Origin: Portunus trituberculatus
Taxonomy: Eukaryota > Arthropoda > Malacostraca > Decapoda > Portunidae
Direction: 5' to 3'
Assembly: GCF_017591435.1 (NCBI RefSeq)
Contig: NC_059297.1
Span: 15,245,677 to 15,309,676, forward strand
Length of the DNA: 64,000 nucleotides
Below the pieces are notes generated by a model. The model saw only the letters and a program-made list of their open reading frames with translations. It searched no databases and had not been told where the DNA came from. Positions 13,663 through 61,885 of this stretch are shown here, piece by piece; position 1 is the stretch's first letter, and every line of letters begins with the position of its first letter. A program made the translations under genes and the position numbers.

Positions 13663-14536
13663 ACAATAGTGCACATGCTACAAGGGAAAGTAATTTATGT
13701 TTATGGATCAATGTGGTGTTTGTCGCGTCACAGTCACACCTCCACTGCTCAGTACAGATGGCGGGTCATAGGCTGGCTGGCAGGGAGCGGGATGGATGGT
13801 GCTTTATTAATGACTCCAGGCTCATCACACAAGCAGAATATAGGAGTAAGTATACCCCTCCTGATAACGGTCCGGATAGCCATGCAGTGTGGCTCATCTC
13901 ACCTGCCCCCACGCCTCACCCACCTCAGTCTCACGCCACCTACAGATGATTCAAGCCAAGTTAAAATAATCTAGTTATTAAACGAACATTCGATTCTGTA
14001 CAAAGTCACTAAGGAAAAGACTCGTCCAACACATGGAACTAACTCTATAACGTGACCTGAAGGTATCACTGTTAGTGCGGGTGTTCAGAAGCTCAGCGCC
14101 GCCTTCGTTTGTAAAGAATGCGGTGCGAGAACCTGCCACCTCCCTTTAAAGACACCATGTGCTGCATACTGGAAAAGGCGAGCCGACCTGTGTGGGGGTG
14201 TAGGCCTGCACCACGGTGGCTGTGCGGGACGTTTTGAAAGGAACTAACTCCACATGGTTCGGCGCACGGGAAAGTTTGTGCAAGATTTCTACAAACGAGT
14301 TAGATGCAGATGGCTTACTTTGCAGAGACAATACTTGTATGTTGATAATTATTCTGCCAAGATCATTCCACCTCTGATGAGCGGTGACCACCTGTACTAG
14401 TGACTGTGGGGCAGACACGGCAGGGTGGCACACCTGCCCGGCACGTCACGCTGCTCGATACAAGGCTCCCTCAGGCGGCCCAGCTAAGAAAACCGGATGT
14501 CACTAGATGCCTCGGTGTGGCGGTGAGGAAGGGTAC

Positions 14537-14538
<2 letters not shown>
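13323..14538. other. No gene recognised; GA microsatellite inside
   Basis: (GA)n at 13597-13660. GC-rich patches at 13440-13560 and 14400-14540 carry chance open frames without recognisable domains or paired splice sites. Confidence 0.5.
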
Positions 14539-14588
<50 letters not shown>

Positions 14589-14610
14589 CGCCTGTGCGTG
14601 TGCGCGCGCG
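14539..14610. repeat. (GT)n then (GC)n alternating purine-pyrimidine tract
   Basis: About 20 GT units run into CGCGCGCGCG and GTGCGCGCGCG, a strict purine-pyrimidine alternation of the kind known to favour Z-DNA. Confidence 0.95.
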
Positions 14611-15173
14611 AATACTAGTCTACATGTTGAGTATAGAAGTGAGAAGCAGGGAAGGAGCCGCATGCACTCTTAGCGGTAGAAGTGTCGCCAAGAGTCGTCC
14701 ACGTGGCCCTGCCTCCCTTGACATATCAACTTTAGCGTATATTCGGTCCGCGAGTCCCGCCACGTCCCCCTGCCACTCCCCATGTTGCAGTCCCTCGCTT
14801 CCACAACAAAAATGTCTAACGATAAATGTAAAAAGTTACCACAACAAAGTACTGGCCACGTGTCTGTATACCACTCGCCAGGCCAGGGCCATTCAGGGCT
14901 TCAGAGCGCCTCAGGTAAGTGTCCGCCAGCGGGACAGGACAGCACTCTGGCGCGGCGACACCTGTAAGGGCAAGAACGCGTGCCGCAGCATGGCGTCTCG
15001 CAAACGTGACCACCACCACAACCTGCATCTGGAAGGTGACTCACGCCACCACTTTCCCTCAGCAGCCCAGCCTCCCTCACCACACTCTTGCCGCCTCGCC
15101 AGCCAAGCACAGGTCACCGCCACAATCACTAATTACTTCTGTGGTAAACTGTAATGACTCGGTGATAAAAGTA

Positions 15174-15198
15174 CGGTGGTGGTGGTGGTGGTGGTGGT

Positions 15199-15273
<75 letters not shown>
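15174..15273. repeat. (GGT)n then (GT)n microsatellite
   Basis: About nine GGT units directly followed by about 36 GT units. Confidence 0.97.
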
Positions 15274-15276
<3 letters not shown>

Positions 15277-15596
15277 GATCTCAGGTACAACAAATGATGA
15301 ACATAGAGAATGACATAAAACCATGACTGCTGCATTATTCATAGGAGTCATCTTTTCCAGGACTGTTATCTGGGCCATCAAGGAAAGCATGGAGGACATA
15401 ACACTTTGCCAGTCTGCTTGTACAACTCAACGATGGCGTGTGATACGGGAGAGGAGACTGTGTAAGTACCCCTTCCCAAGAACCATCCTCGCTGTACAGG
15501 AAAATGAACGCAGAAATGTATTACTCAAAGGGTCTCCTAACGGATTAGCTTGTGTACAGAATTTTATCATATACTACGCAAAATTATATCACCCAT

Positions 15597-15599
<3 letters not shown>

Positions 15600-15631
<32 letters not shown>
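15600..15631. repeat. (CA)n microsatellite
   Basis: About 16 CA units. Confidence 0.97.
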
Positions 15632-15632
<1 letters not shown>

Positions 15633-15982
15633 CGGAAAGCCCGAGGATCTAACAAACACACAAGTCACTACAGCGTGAATACAGGAATAACTCACTCCTG
15701 TCACTTTCACACAACACAACAATTCCTGATATGTGTGTCCACCTCTGCAGGGATGAGTAGAAATTACTGCGGTGACAGCACGGGAAAACAGCTTACTGAG
15801 AGGGGAATGTCGGGCCGCTGTTGTGAGTGTGGCATGAATATTAAGTGTGACACAGTAATGGGTGTGATTCAATGTGAGAATCTATTGGGAAAGGAAATTG
15901 TACATAATAGGTGTCACTGAAAATAAACGATTATACCACCAGCACTATTGCCAATGGATGGAACCTAATATTTATGACACTG

Positions 15983-17071
<1,089 letters not shown>

Positions 17072-17754
17072 ATGCATCCATCTGAGCCCAGTTTAAAAAA
17101 AAAAGAAATCACATTAAAATGTGGTGAAAATGAATTGCACGTAAAATAAAGGCGACAGTTGTTATAGACTACTGCCACGAGCATCCTTAAAACTCTTTTT
17201 GGCAAGGCAACACGGCAATGATTAGAGCTAAGGGGAAGCTGGATTTCAACAATACATGACGTTTCCTGTATGAATATCTATGATGCACCAACTATACACT
17301 TTTACAGCTTTACAACAGGTGTGGCAAATATCAACATACATTGCACAGCTTTGATTGGTCTCACAGGATACAGTAGAGTGTCCTTATTTATGTAAAGCAC
17401 CAAATGAACTTCTTTCCTTGTACAAAACATACATTACTAACTGATACTTTGCTACTCCAGAAAAAGTAAAATAATTCAGTCTCAACTTCTTAAAAGAGAT
17501 CACAAAATTGCTTTACTTAGATACCTATATCACATCTAATGAAACAATTTTTCATCAATAATCTCACTATGGAGCAAAGCAGAATTCAAACAGCAGCCAT
17601 CCAACACAACATACTGCAATGGTTCAAAGCTAATATCAACTAACTACTGCATACCTCCCCAAAGAAGGCATTTAAGGCATTGTCCTAGCTGTTCGGTTAA
17701 TGAACAGACCACCTAGTTTGAGCAACATAATATATCCTCTGTTCTTCTATGTGG

Positions 17755-17758
<4 letters not shown>

Positions 17759-17823
<65 letters not shown>
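17759..17823. repeat. (CT)n microsatellite
   Basis: About 32 CT units. Confidence 0.98.
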
Positions 17824-17826
<3 letters not shown>

Positions 17827-17973
17827 CTTCAGCACTCCATTATTAAATAGTTATATGTACAAAGATTTTTTCCTCAGCATCTATCCAACTTTTGCACAAC
17901 CTTCTTGTCATCTCAGTTATTGGAAGTGAAAGTTTAAATGGCTCCGTGGCTTTTAATGATGATTCAGCTGATA

Positions 17974-17978
<5 letters not shown>

Positions 17979-18032
<54 letters not shown>

Positions 18033-18128
18033 GAATTACGCTGCTGTGGCAACTTCCGGGGCATGCAAAGTGTCAATTTCATTCTGAGAAAATTTTTATA
18101 GGAGGGATTTCTTGATCTTAACTCATTT

Positions 18129-18206
<78 letters not shown>
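17979..18206. repeat. Inverted (CT)n ... (GA)n pair
   Basis: CT tract at 17979-18030 and GA tract at 18132-18206, about 100 bp apart and self-complementary, so this is a possible hairpin with a unique loop. Confidence 0.95.
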
Positions 18207-20404
<2,198 letters not shown>

Positions 20405-21388
20405 CTTTACATTCACAAGGAAATAGCACATTTTCTACGGGGAGGGGCAGAAGGGATTACATAATACAACTCAATTATGCCTAACACTAAAAACTTAAAT
20501 TTCCAACCAGTGCCCCAAAGTTTACCAGTCATGCAATGCCTAAGAAAGTTCCATATTCTGATCTAAGTTAAAGTAACATAGACAACTGAAACCAAACACC
20601 CGCTAAAACTAAAGAAAGACAAGTACTATACTGAGTATCCTTTGCTCTACTACAATAATACACAGCTTTGAGTGGATGAGGTGGAGGGTCGCGCACGGAC
20701 AGACCACCAGATTCACCTCAAGAAAATAAAAAAGCTTCCTCTCAAGATTCTAAGATGCGACGAAGGATTCACCACAAAGCGGGAAATCCAACCTGCCTGT
20801 CACCGTCACCACGTATCCTGGCCCAGCCCTCTCTCCTTCCCGCCACTCCTCATCCCACCTCAACCCGTGACGCTACCCAACCCTGACTCTGATACGAAAA
20901 GAACACCACGCCGAACTGTGTTGTGGCGCTGTGACGTGTTGCCGAGATGCAGAATGGAGAGAACGGGCCACTCACACTTATCGTCCTACCACACCACACC
21001 CAACGCCAGGACAGACTTAGACGCGCGGAAGACGATACAGATAGGCAACTATTACCTATAGTCTCCCTTGAACAGAGCAGTGAACAATACGAATAAAACA
21101 CAGATGGAAGTAGTGAACGGTCGATGTGCTAATAGTAGAACGAAGGTAAACACCAAATAAATACAAGCACTTGGCATTTAAAAAAGAAGCGGGACATGTG
21201 AGAATTTTGTAAAGTTGATTTTCTTTTTTAGGGGCAATGAAGAAGTGAAAGGATGGAAGGCAAGCATAGGGTGGAATAGGGGGAGCAGAGGAGGGACGCA
21301 TAGGTGGTTCAATCGCGGCTCCAAATGTAAACAAACTTCACGCGGGAACATCCACCACACGTCCACTCCCTGTCTGCACGCCTCTCAC

Positions 21389-21558
21389 CTGCTATTTAGG
21401 TAGTGGTGCACTATATCCAGGATCTGGCCGTCGATCTCGCTCTCCGTCACTTTATAATTGGGCGCACGCACTGGTAAGGGATCATCCGGGCGAATATTAG
21501 CCACAAAATCAGAAAGGTATCTGAGAAACTCGGCAACGTACCTCCCCTCACACCCCAT
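21389..21558 (-). CDS. Possible first coding exon of an unrecognised gene
   Basis: From an ATG at 21558 the frame reads MGCEGRYVAEFLRYLS..., 56 codons plus two bases, up to an excellent donor, AGCAG|GTGAGAGG, at 21389. The peptide is mixed acidic and hydrophobic and lacks a signal peptide, looking like the helical start of a cytoplasmic or nuclear protein. The frame extends upstream to 21648 without a stop, but that part is an arginine/glutamate-rich GC stretch, so I prefer the inner ATG. Local DNA is GC-richer than its surroundings, as expected near a promoter. No following exon was found to the left. The family is not recognised. Confidence 0.4.
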
Positions 21559-21804
21559 CGTTACACACTGAGGAAGAAGTGGCAGCCGCGCCGCTAGTCG
21601 CTCTCCCTCCTCCCTTGTCCTCCTACTCTCCCTCCCCTCTCCCACCATCTACCTTTCACAAGCTTGCCAACCGCTAACTCTCTCCATGTCACAGGGTTGC
21701 CACCAAAGAGACGCCCCACCTATTGTTATCACTGCACGCTTCTTAATAATGGTAATGGGCTAATTCACTGTTGTTCATGTCGCTATAGTTATATAAAAGG
21801 ACCG

Positions 21805-21806
<2 letters not shown>

Positions 21807-21880
<74 letters not shown>
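21807..21880. repeat. (GT)n then (CT)n compound microsatellite
   Basis: About 16 GT units followed by TATC and about 20 CT units. Confidence 0.97.
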
Positions 21881-21884
<4 letters not shown>

Positions 21885-21965
21885 CATACATAACTGGAAA
21901 ACTTCAAATCTGATAAATGGATAAATAGGTTTAGTAGGCCTGTTTATTCATTCATCAAATAGCCT

Positions 21966-22980
<1,015 letters not shown>

Positions 22981-23191
22981 TATACTAGTAGAAAAATATA
23001 AGAGAAGCATGACTTTTTAGATTATCGAGAACTAAAATTAGCTGATGGATATTGCCTATGAATGTAATAATAGCGTGATCCAGTCCAAGTCATACGAGAT
23101 CACAAACACAGAGCACTGATACCTGCAATCACTTATTTTTTAAATGAGTAAATATTGAAACACAGATCGACTTCTTTTTAATGTCATTCCT

Positions 23192-23401
23192 TTACTGAGT
23201 CTTTACTGCCCTGCAAATTACGTACAAAGAGTGAGTTTGTTGGGCAGTTGTTGTGTCGCTAATCGTGGTCTTGCTGGAGCTGGTGGCTTGAATGGCCGTT
23301 GTGCCACCTGATTGGCAAATTGTGAGGATGATGACTAGTAGGAGTCCAAAAAGTATAGTGGTGAGTGATGTGCGTGAACTGCGATAATTCCATGCGACCA
23401 T
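23192..23401 (-). CDS. Small hypothetical ORF with a hydrophobic N-terminus
   Basis: ATG at 23401 opens a 69-codon frame. Residues 14-29 (LTTILFGLLLVIILTI) are strongly hydrophobic and are followed by a Ser/Thr-rich stretch, like a signal peptide or signal anchor with a short mucin-like region. It ends in TAA. It lies about 1.2 kb downstream of the membrane-protein gene on the same strand. A TTTGTAC|GTAATT inside could be a donor, so this might be a first exon. No homologue recognised; a chance ORF is possible. Confidence 0.25.
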   Translation of the reverse strand: MVAWNYRSSRTSLTTILFGLLLVIILTICQSGGTTAIQATSSSKTTISDTTTAQQTHSLYVICRAVKTQ

Positions 23402-23924
23402 GCAGACCAGACCACATGCACTGCGTAAGTACGTTCAGTGCTTTCACATTATATAGTAAAGACTTCGATGCAGGGCATACAAGTTGTGGATGGTAATGAA
23501 AGTGATGGGACACTTTACTTTATGATTATCCAAGGCTACTGGCAGGTGAGAGAGATGAACTGCAGTGGTTATGGTGAAGATTCTCCTTTGATCGGCCCAA
23601 GGAAGGTAGTCTCTATCACAGGGCTGGCCTGTGTGACTTGTGTATATCTCACAGCTGCATGCTTAAGAGGGACGGATGGTATCTCGAATATCTGTTATAA
23701 TGGGTACAACTTTTTTTTATTTATTTTCTCAAAAGAAAAAAAAACATGAACAATTATGAGTATCTGTATCAAACTATAGCACAATATACATAATATATGA
23801 GTATATATAAAGAAAACTATGAATTAAACTACGAGGAGGTAATTGTGACTCTACGTACATATCTTTATTGTTAAACACTAGAAATAAATAATCAGCACAA
23901 AGTTTTGATCACCATAAAACACTC

Positions 23925-24080
23925 TTACGGTATTCATCCTTCTATCTAACTTCCTATAAAGTTTCCTCTTTGGCCGTTCTATTGCTGCTATAGAACACTG
24001 CCAGTGTTATTCTAAGTGGCGTTCCTCAAAGTTCTGTCATGTCACTCGCTATCTTATTATCTATCGCCAATCTACTAAAC

Positions 24081-24084
<4 letters not shown>
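23925..24084 (+). mobile_element. Decayed LINE reverse-transcriptase fragment
   Basis: Frames shifted by stops read a SFLFGRSIAA-like segment and SLAILLSIANLLN. The second matches the palm-domain segment that follows 'GVPQGS' in non-LTR reverse transcriptases. It shares the pattern with the better fragment at 25440. Confidence 0.45.

Positions 24085-24175
<91 letters not shown>
24085..24175. repeat. (CT)n microsatellite
   Basis: About 45 CT units, directly at the 3' edge of the LINE fragment. Confidence 0.98.
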
Positions 24176-24179
<4 letters not shown>

Positions 24180-24577
24180 CATCATCATTTCATTCTTCTA
24201 TCACAACACTGCGAGGACACATCAGCAGCAAGTGGGACGCAACGGCCGACAGAGAACGTTTAGTGATCTGGAAGTGCGCCCTGACTGAATTCCTTTAAGA
24301 ACTTATTTGCTTCAGTGTTATAAAAAGAAATAAATAGCCTGTAATAAAAATAATCCTGGTAATGTAGTAAATACAACAATAAAAAAGAATGCACCCCACA
24401 GAGTGCTGATTAAGATAGGAATCATCAAGTGTTCACTTTATGAAAGGTGCATAAATTAAAAAAAAAATATATATATATACATATTTATGAATAACATGCA
24501 AATCATCATCTTCTATTTTGTCATCTTCTCTGACCTCTCTTGCTCTTGAGATTCTGCATGTATGACAGGAAGGCAAT

Positions 24578-29171
<4,594 letters not shown>

Positions 29172-30513
29172 CTAAAAAGGAAAGACAGTTTGTCACGGTG
29201 GTGGGGAATAGAATCCACAATCATTGAGACAATAAATCAAAACAGTCAATAAAGTGTTATGTAGTTGCTACAACAGACCTCAAAATACACCAACACAGCC
29301 ACAGGCTGACAGTGGTGTAGTTTTTAGAAGGTAGGAAGCTTACTACAAAAATTTTGAAGTGACATGTAGACAGTACAGCGTTTCATAGTTTTATGAATAT
29401 GAGAAAAAAAAGAAAAAAAAGCTTTGCATAGTATGTTCACTCAAGAAAGATACTACTAACACATACAACCTAATCACAAATAATATACAAGAATATAGAA
29501 AAAAATACCCTTAGTCTTACAGAGTGACGTTGTTGCTGTTGACAGTGCCTGTAGCGCCACGAGAAGGGAGGAAAGATGAGGAGACATGTTTTCTATGCTG
29601 CCCAGAGCACTGTTCACACACAATGTAAAGAAGGCACAGAGATGGTTGATGTAGGTTACTACTCACATTGGCTACACTAGTGATACTACATATCCTGCGA
29701 TATACAGCACACCACGTAACAGAAACACAAGCGTTATTTTCCACAGGACGTTCCCCGGTGTCATCAAGAAAACTTCCGGTAACATTATATGTTTGCTGTC
29801 CATCACTCTTTGGTACCACATTATTAATTTGTATTAAGTAAATAATATTGTAGTGGTTATTCCTTCATTGTTCTAGTAAACACGATGGTTTATCAAAAAG
29901 TACGCTAGAGTAAGTACAGATGTGTCAGCACCGCGCCGGATGCTGTCACTTTAAGCGACTCACTTATTGGTTGCGTCACTTTAGAGAGATAAAACACTTG
30001 CTACTCGCAGTGGAGACAGACTAACGGAACTTTCATTCATTTCCATAAATATTTGAAGACGCAGTGCAGTAATTTAAGGCTGCATTCTCCAAAAAACACG
30101 AATACTCAGAAGTAATCCACGAACTTACTGTTTATTCATTCTTTTATTTTGTGGATATGTTAAGTTTTGTACTTTAAAAAAGCTAATTGTAGCAGCACAA
30201 GCTTACATGTGTATAAAACACACTCTGGGGCTGGGACTGTCAAGATCCATTCTACCCCTCCGTTGTATGCACTGTATTACAACAATCAAATCTATCTATC
30301 TCATGTATTTCTCAGTCTCCGTTTTTCGGTTTAATTCTTATTTTCCACGTAGCATGTCGAACTATCTTACCCCATTTCATATCCATTAGAAAAATTGTTA
30401 AGAAGAAAGATATACGATTCATATGTTTGTTGAACTGCCTCCTTCAATATTAATTTCAAATGGCTAGGTAAAGGAAATGTATTTATCATTTGTTAAGTGG
30501 TATTCCTTTAAAG

Positions 30514-30634
30514 CAGGGGTTCTGAAAAGGGGGGTCCCGACCCACAGGGGGGTCGCGAAATAATTTATGGGGGTCGCGAGAGAAGCAACCTATCCTTCCC
30601 ATTAGTAATGGTAAGTTGTTCAGCCTTTAAAGAC

Positions 30635-30697
<63 letters not shown>

Positions 30698-30867
30698 CAT
30701 ATATGCATAAATACACATACATACATAGAAAGGCAAGCAGATACACGGAGACAACGAAATGCCTCATAGGAATTGACAGAAATTCGTTGTTGTTGGGTTA
30801 GTGGGTCGCCACTCTGTCGGAGTAATTTGTAAGGGGTCGCAGCCAAAAAATAGTTTGAGAACCACTG
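30514..30867. mobile_element. Non-autonomous hAT-type MITE
   Basis: 354 bp with ends CAGGGGTTCTGAAA and TTTGAGAACCACTG (inverted repeats), flanked on both sides by the 8-bp duplication CTTTAAAG (30506-30513 and 30868-30875). Eight-bp duplications and CAGNGGTTCTC ends are typical of hAT elements. No transposase inside; the interior holds a GA microsatellite at 30634-30695. Confidence 0.85.
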
Positions 30868-30875
30868 CTTTAAAG

Positions 30876-31163
30876 CAAAGGATTCTCAACGTTTTTTTCC
30901 CTGAGTTATAAGATCATCTGACTTCGAACAGAATAATAATTTAGTTAATAACACTAACTCAATATGCAATGGTACTGCAAAGGATATTAGATCAGATCTA
31001 AGTACTATCCCTGAAATCTTACATCATGTTAATTTAGTGACCGGCACTAATTTGATATGCAATACATATTTACTAATTTAATATGCAAAGGATATTATTA
31101 GATTAGCCATCAACGTAAATAACCCTAGAAATCCTACTGTGAATTCCAGGTTGAGAACTCCTA
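30876..31163. mobile_element. Second hAT-like MITE, abutting the first
   Basis: 288 bp with ends CAAAGGATTCTCAAC and GTTGAGAACTCCTA, imperfect inverted repeats of the same GGNTTCTCAAC type. It lies between CTTTAAAG at 30868-30875 and another CTTTAAAG at 31164-31171. The interior is AT-rich with no coding sequence. Confidence 0.65.
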
Positions 31164-31323
31164 CTTTAAAGAGTGGACGAAAATTTAAAATTCCACGGTT
31201 TTTTTTTTCTCTTTTTTTCTTTCTGACGCGATCAGTTACGAAAGCAACTATCTATCATGAGTTATGCCAACACGACTGTTTCATTGACCACCAATGAATA
31301 GACAAATCCATATGGAAGTCCGA

Positions 31324-31327
<4 letters not shown>

Positions 31328-31386
<59 letters not shown>
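31328..31386. repeat. (GA)n microsatellite
   Basis: About 29 GA units. Confidence 0.98.
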
Positions 31387-31389
<3 letters not shown>

Positions 31390-31914
31390 CATATAGTCAA
31401 TAAGTAATATGGAAATATGTAATTATTGTATCTGAGATCAATTTGGCTTAGGTGATAGCTATACCAAGAAAAATCAACATATTTTGCCATGTTTCTTTTT
31501 CTTTTTCTTTTTTAGGAAAAAAAAAAGAAACCAGATACTCACTAGCCTTCACCCATGCAGTCACTTCTGCCAAGAAAGGGTTAGTTTCTTAGTGCTTCTT
31601 ATTTATATTAACAATGTTGGGTATTATATGCTTTAAAGGTACTGAGTGTACGGTTGAGGAGGAAAAAATACTTGAGTGTGTGGTAATTAGCATGTAGTGA
31701 AGAAAAGAGGGAAGGCAGTGTGGTGAAAGAGAAATTGTTGAACATTCCAAGGATCTTTTTAATTGAATAGTACTTCGTCTTTGAATATTACCTGTAGACA
31801 GTAGCTAGAATATTCTATGTTCATTACCTGGTGTACCAGCATTATATACGATGATTGTATTTATAGTTCTGGCAATAAACAAGGAGGGACAAAAAAAAAA
31901 AAAAAAAAAAAAGC

Positions 31915-32222
31915 TAAAGGCCGTTTCTCGGTTTCACACTATATGGGATGCGAGACAGGCCACGCAAGCGGTGCGAAGCTACGTGGCTTACAGTCGCCTC
32001 ATTGTATTTCCAAAAGTTGTGTTCACACTTGAACTGTAGGACACACCCGCCACATCGCTCGCATCGCTTCCAAGATCGGTGGGCAGGCGATTTTTCCGGC
32101 CATAGCTTGGATGACTCATGCCCCTTTGGGACTCTTGCCTTTGTGCCCTCTTCTCCAGAGAAACGCCTCTTGTCGCGCCTCACAGACAGGTATAGCTTTC
32201 AGTGTGAACATGCCCTTAGCCA
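31915..32222. mobile_element. Possible MITE with TTCACAC-type ends
   Basis: The left end reads AAGGCCGTTTCTCGGTTTCACACT; the right end, on the other strand, reads AAGGGCATGTTCACACTGAAAGC. Partial inverted ends around a GC-richer interior suggest a PIF/Harbinger-like MITE. No clean target duplication could be found. Confidence 0.3.
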
Positions 32223-32356
32223 GGGTCTCTCACACCATGCCCTTAGCAAACTAAGTCAGACCGTCCGCTTGTCTCGTCTAGCACCGCATTCGGTATGATA
32301 CGGCATTAACTAACACTAATTGAATACACACACATTCACGCATATATGATATATAA

Positions 32357-32357
<1 letters not shown>

Positions 32358-32440
<83 letters not shown>
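32358..32440. repeat. (TA)n microsatellite
   Basis: About 41 TA units, left of the hairpin at 32467. Confidence 0.98.
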
Positions 32441-32444
<4 letters not shown>

Positions 32445-32466
32445 AGCAGGAGTCTTGAGGTATCAT

Positions 32467-32664
<198 letters not shown>

Positions 32665-33101
32665 TATAGATATATCTTGAAGTGGGCGGCAAGCGCTTAT
32701 ATCCCGCTGTACTAAAGAAAAGAGAAGCCAGTGGGCGGAGCTTATGAGGGTGCGGGCGGATTGCAACTTGCACCCAAAGCATTGCCCTCTCCGGTGTTAA
32801 GCAATGGGAAATTGCCACTTTCTTTTTCATTACCAGAGGAAAACTAAGAAAGAACTGATGACTTAACTTATGTAAACCACACTAGTTTCCTAAATAGGTA
32901 TGTCATATAGATTTATTATTAAGGGTGTTAACACGAAATAGCTACAATACTGAAAGAAATACAGCAGACGTTTCCTCGAGAAATTATGGTAGAGATTTTT
33001 CTAGTTTATTGCATAACAAGGAACAAACAGTGAGGTAAAATTTCAGTGATTGATGCTTTTCCAATACAGTGACAAAATCACACATCATTCTAAATAAAAG
33101 C

Positions 33102-33106
<5 letters not shown>
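32665..33106. other. Unassigned; three GGGCGG motifs
   Basis: GGGCGG occurs near 32683, 32732 and 32752 in a short GC-richer island. No exon or start can be tied to it; the rest is AT-rich. Confidence 0.3.

Positions 33107-33158
<52 letters not shown>
33107..33158. repeat. (GA)n microsatellite
   Basis: About 26 GA units. Confidence 0.98.
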
Positions 33159-33160
<2 letters not shown>

Positions 33161-33630
33161 TGATATTTGAGTAATTGCTATATCAAGAAAAATCAACCCA
33201 CAGGCCAACTTTCAGCTGACGCACAATTTATTTATCCTTCATTTATATGCACATGTATACGCACTGTACATGTTTATGTCTACGTTTACATGTATATTCA
33301 CACGTGTACATGACCTTGTTCAGTCACGTTTGCCCCAAAGACAGTTTCCCCACCTCTCACCCAAGTCCACCAAAGCTGGAAAACACTGTATTATCACATT
33401 TGCATGTATGATTTGTCGTTTAAATCCTCATGCCACGGTATGCCACGGCTATTGAAAGTTTTTAAGGTCACATAAATGGTAGGTAGCCTTGAAATATTGA
33501 CATAAGCCAAAAATAAGAAGCGTAACTGGCGTTCCCATGTATTTTCAAAAGGCGGTCGGCAATGTTTTTGGTGTAAGGGGGTTGACAGGGGCGGCAGGAG
33601 ACCAATAGCGCACTGGCTTCACTTTTGTGA

Positions 33631-34098
<468 letters not shown>

Positions 34099-34139
34099 AA
34101 ACATGCATAAGAGAAAGACTCCTGCCTATATACTCTCTC

Positions 34140-34185
34140 AAAAAAAAAAAAAAAAAATAAATAAATAAAAAATAAATAAATAAAA

Positions 34186-34216
<31 letters not shown>

Positions 34217-34227
34217 ATATACATATA

Positions 34228-34300
<73 letters not shown>
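34140..34300. repeat. A-run, (AAAT)n and (TA)n tracts
   Basis: About 17 A, then about 15 AAAT-type units to about 34220, then about 36 TA units. Confidence 0.97.
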
Positions 34301-34304
<4 letters not shown>

Positions 34305-35215
34305 CTTTCTAGTTCAACTGTCAGATATGTCTTCGGTACTGTTGTGGAAGAAACAATGAACCAACACAAATGTCAGAAATTCCTTTGTGATTGAAGGTTA
34401 GCAAATGGTTTAACTTGAGGTAATAAGAATGGATTGAAATGGCACCTGCAATAACATGATCGTATAAGACTATGTTTTGACCTGCCTGAAACTAACAATA
34501 CGTACTGAGTTAACTGCTAATTCGTAAACATGTTACATAGCCTTTCTATGAAGATCTTCACTAGATGATAAATGGAAATAGGTAATATTATTTACTCAGG
34601 GATAGCTGATACAACAGTTTGTAAAATATCTTAAGGAATTGAATAAGTCTGTGATTTCTAAGATTAATCCAGGCAATCAAATAAGAGCTGGATTTAACAG
34701 AGGTATTGTAAATATGAAGTACAAACCTATATCACACATGAAGAGGTAAATAAATAAAGTTAAAAACAGAAGGAAAATATATTTTCAATTCATATGTGAA
34801 AATAAAATGGTCTGCAGAGGCCTCTTATAACAGTAAGACAATGTAATGGAATTACACTTCCTAGATTTTGTTGTCCCATTATTACATTATGAATATACTA
34901 CCATGAACGTACATTGAAAGTTGATGAACCTGATAGTTAACTGAAACGCTTAATTTATCAATATATGTAGCTATTTCCTCTTAAACATTTACACTGTATA
35001 ATGCTAAAAAATGTGAAGCTATGTATGGGAAATCCATAGAAATTTCCAATATCTCCATTTCCCCAAACCATATCCAGTCTGTGAATATTCAAGCATCACT
35101 TAGTAATTTGTGCACAGCTTGTGGTCAGATATTTATATAATAAAGAAACATTATTATAGTTCATTGTTATATGAATAACATTATTCAAAATTGGTCCAAT
35201 TTGGTGTAAATTTGT

Positions 35216-35218
<3 letters not shown>
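34301..35218. other. Nothing recognised downstream of Lon
   Basis: AT-rich sequence with no exon on either strand. It lies 3' of the Lon stop; no Lon poly(A) site could be assigned. Confidence 0.5.

Positions 35219-35306
<88 letters not shown>
35219..35306. repeat. (TA)n microsatellite
   Basis: About 44 TA units. Confidence 0.98.
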
Positions 35307-35308
<2 letters not shown>

Positions 35309-35869
35309 CTTTTGGAGCACATACAATGTGAGATCACTAAAGGGATACTTAAAAATGATGTTATATTGATACCTACAAAGGTTGAAGGTAAATAAAATTA
35401 AATCTATGTGAATATCTTTAAAGACACAACAAAAATATAAGGTAAATTGAAGCTCAATGCTTATTTTGATATATGAGAATTAATACAAGTTTATGGTGGC
35501 AAATAGAATACTAATTCAAGTTGGGTTATGTTAGAATGTGACTTTCTACACTATTTACATACAATTGGAGAAAATAAACATAACTAATCTGGTTTAACTT
35601 AAGGGATTAGGATGTGTGTTCCTCTAACTCCCCCTTCATTATTAACATGCATTTTCAAACGAAATGTACATAAAAATCAAACCTATAAACACACTTTTTC
35701 AATATGCCATCTATATCTACAGGAGGCATGAGGATGATGTCTTTCCTAGTAACTACTTAGCTGTCTTTCTCATATACACATTTTTTTCACACAGAACAAC
35801 ATTAAAACAATTTACAACTTTCACTCAGAAAATCATTAAAACAATTTACAACAACCTGTCACACTTAGT

Positions 35870-61421
<25,552 letters not shown>

Positions 61422-61436
61422 GTTTACATCACCCAC

Positions 61437-61797
61437 GAGTCACTCGCCGCACCCCCTCGCCCTCACCTCCTTTCTTCAACTACCACCGTTATGCCATAAA
61501 GAACCACAATCTCTTTGTTTACTCGATGTTTCTAGAAAGAAAGTCCTTCACAATATCGTACAGTACTATTTTTCCTTTATATTATATAATAGTTAATTAG
61601 TGCTGTCATATATTTATAGATGGTACATAGCAGCAATGGATGGTACTGTACATAGTGGGGATGGTACAGTATGTACACATAGCAGCTGGTGGTAGTATTG
61701 TACAGTACATAGCAGCCAACGGTACATAGCAGGACGTAGCTCTGTCCTCACCAAGGATTCTATAATTTCTTAATCCTCACACATACCGTTACCTAAA

Positions 61798-61885
<88 letters not shown>

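Noticed and set aside
29517..29819. 100-codon minus-strand frame ending near a GTGAGT donor
   Set aside because: No ATG start, no clear acceptor, and its phase does not fit the next exon at 29171; at best a non-coding 5' exon.
32680..32760. Promoter from three GGGCGG boxes
   Set aside because: No start site, exon or conserved context nearby; motif density alone is weak evidence.
61422..61436. Five extra N-terminal codons for Lon
   Set aside because: They begin at GTG and include an Asp; the ATG at 61421 gives a normal presequence.
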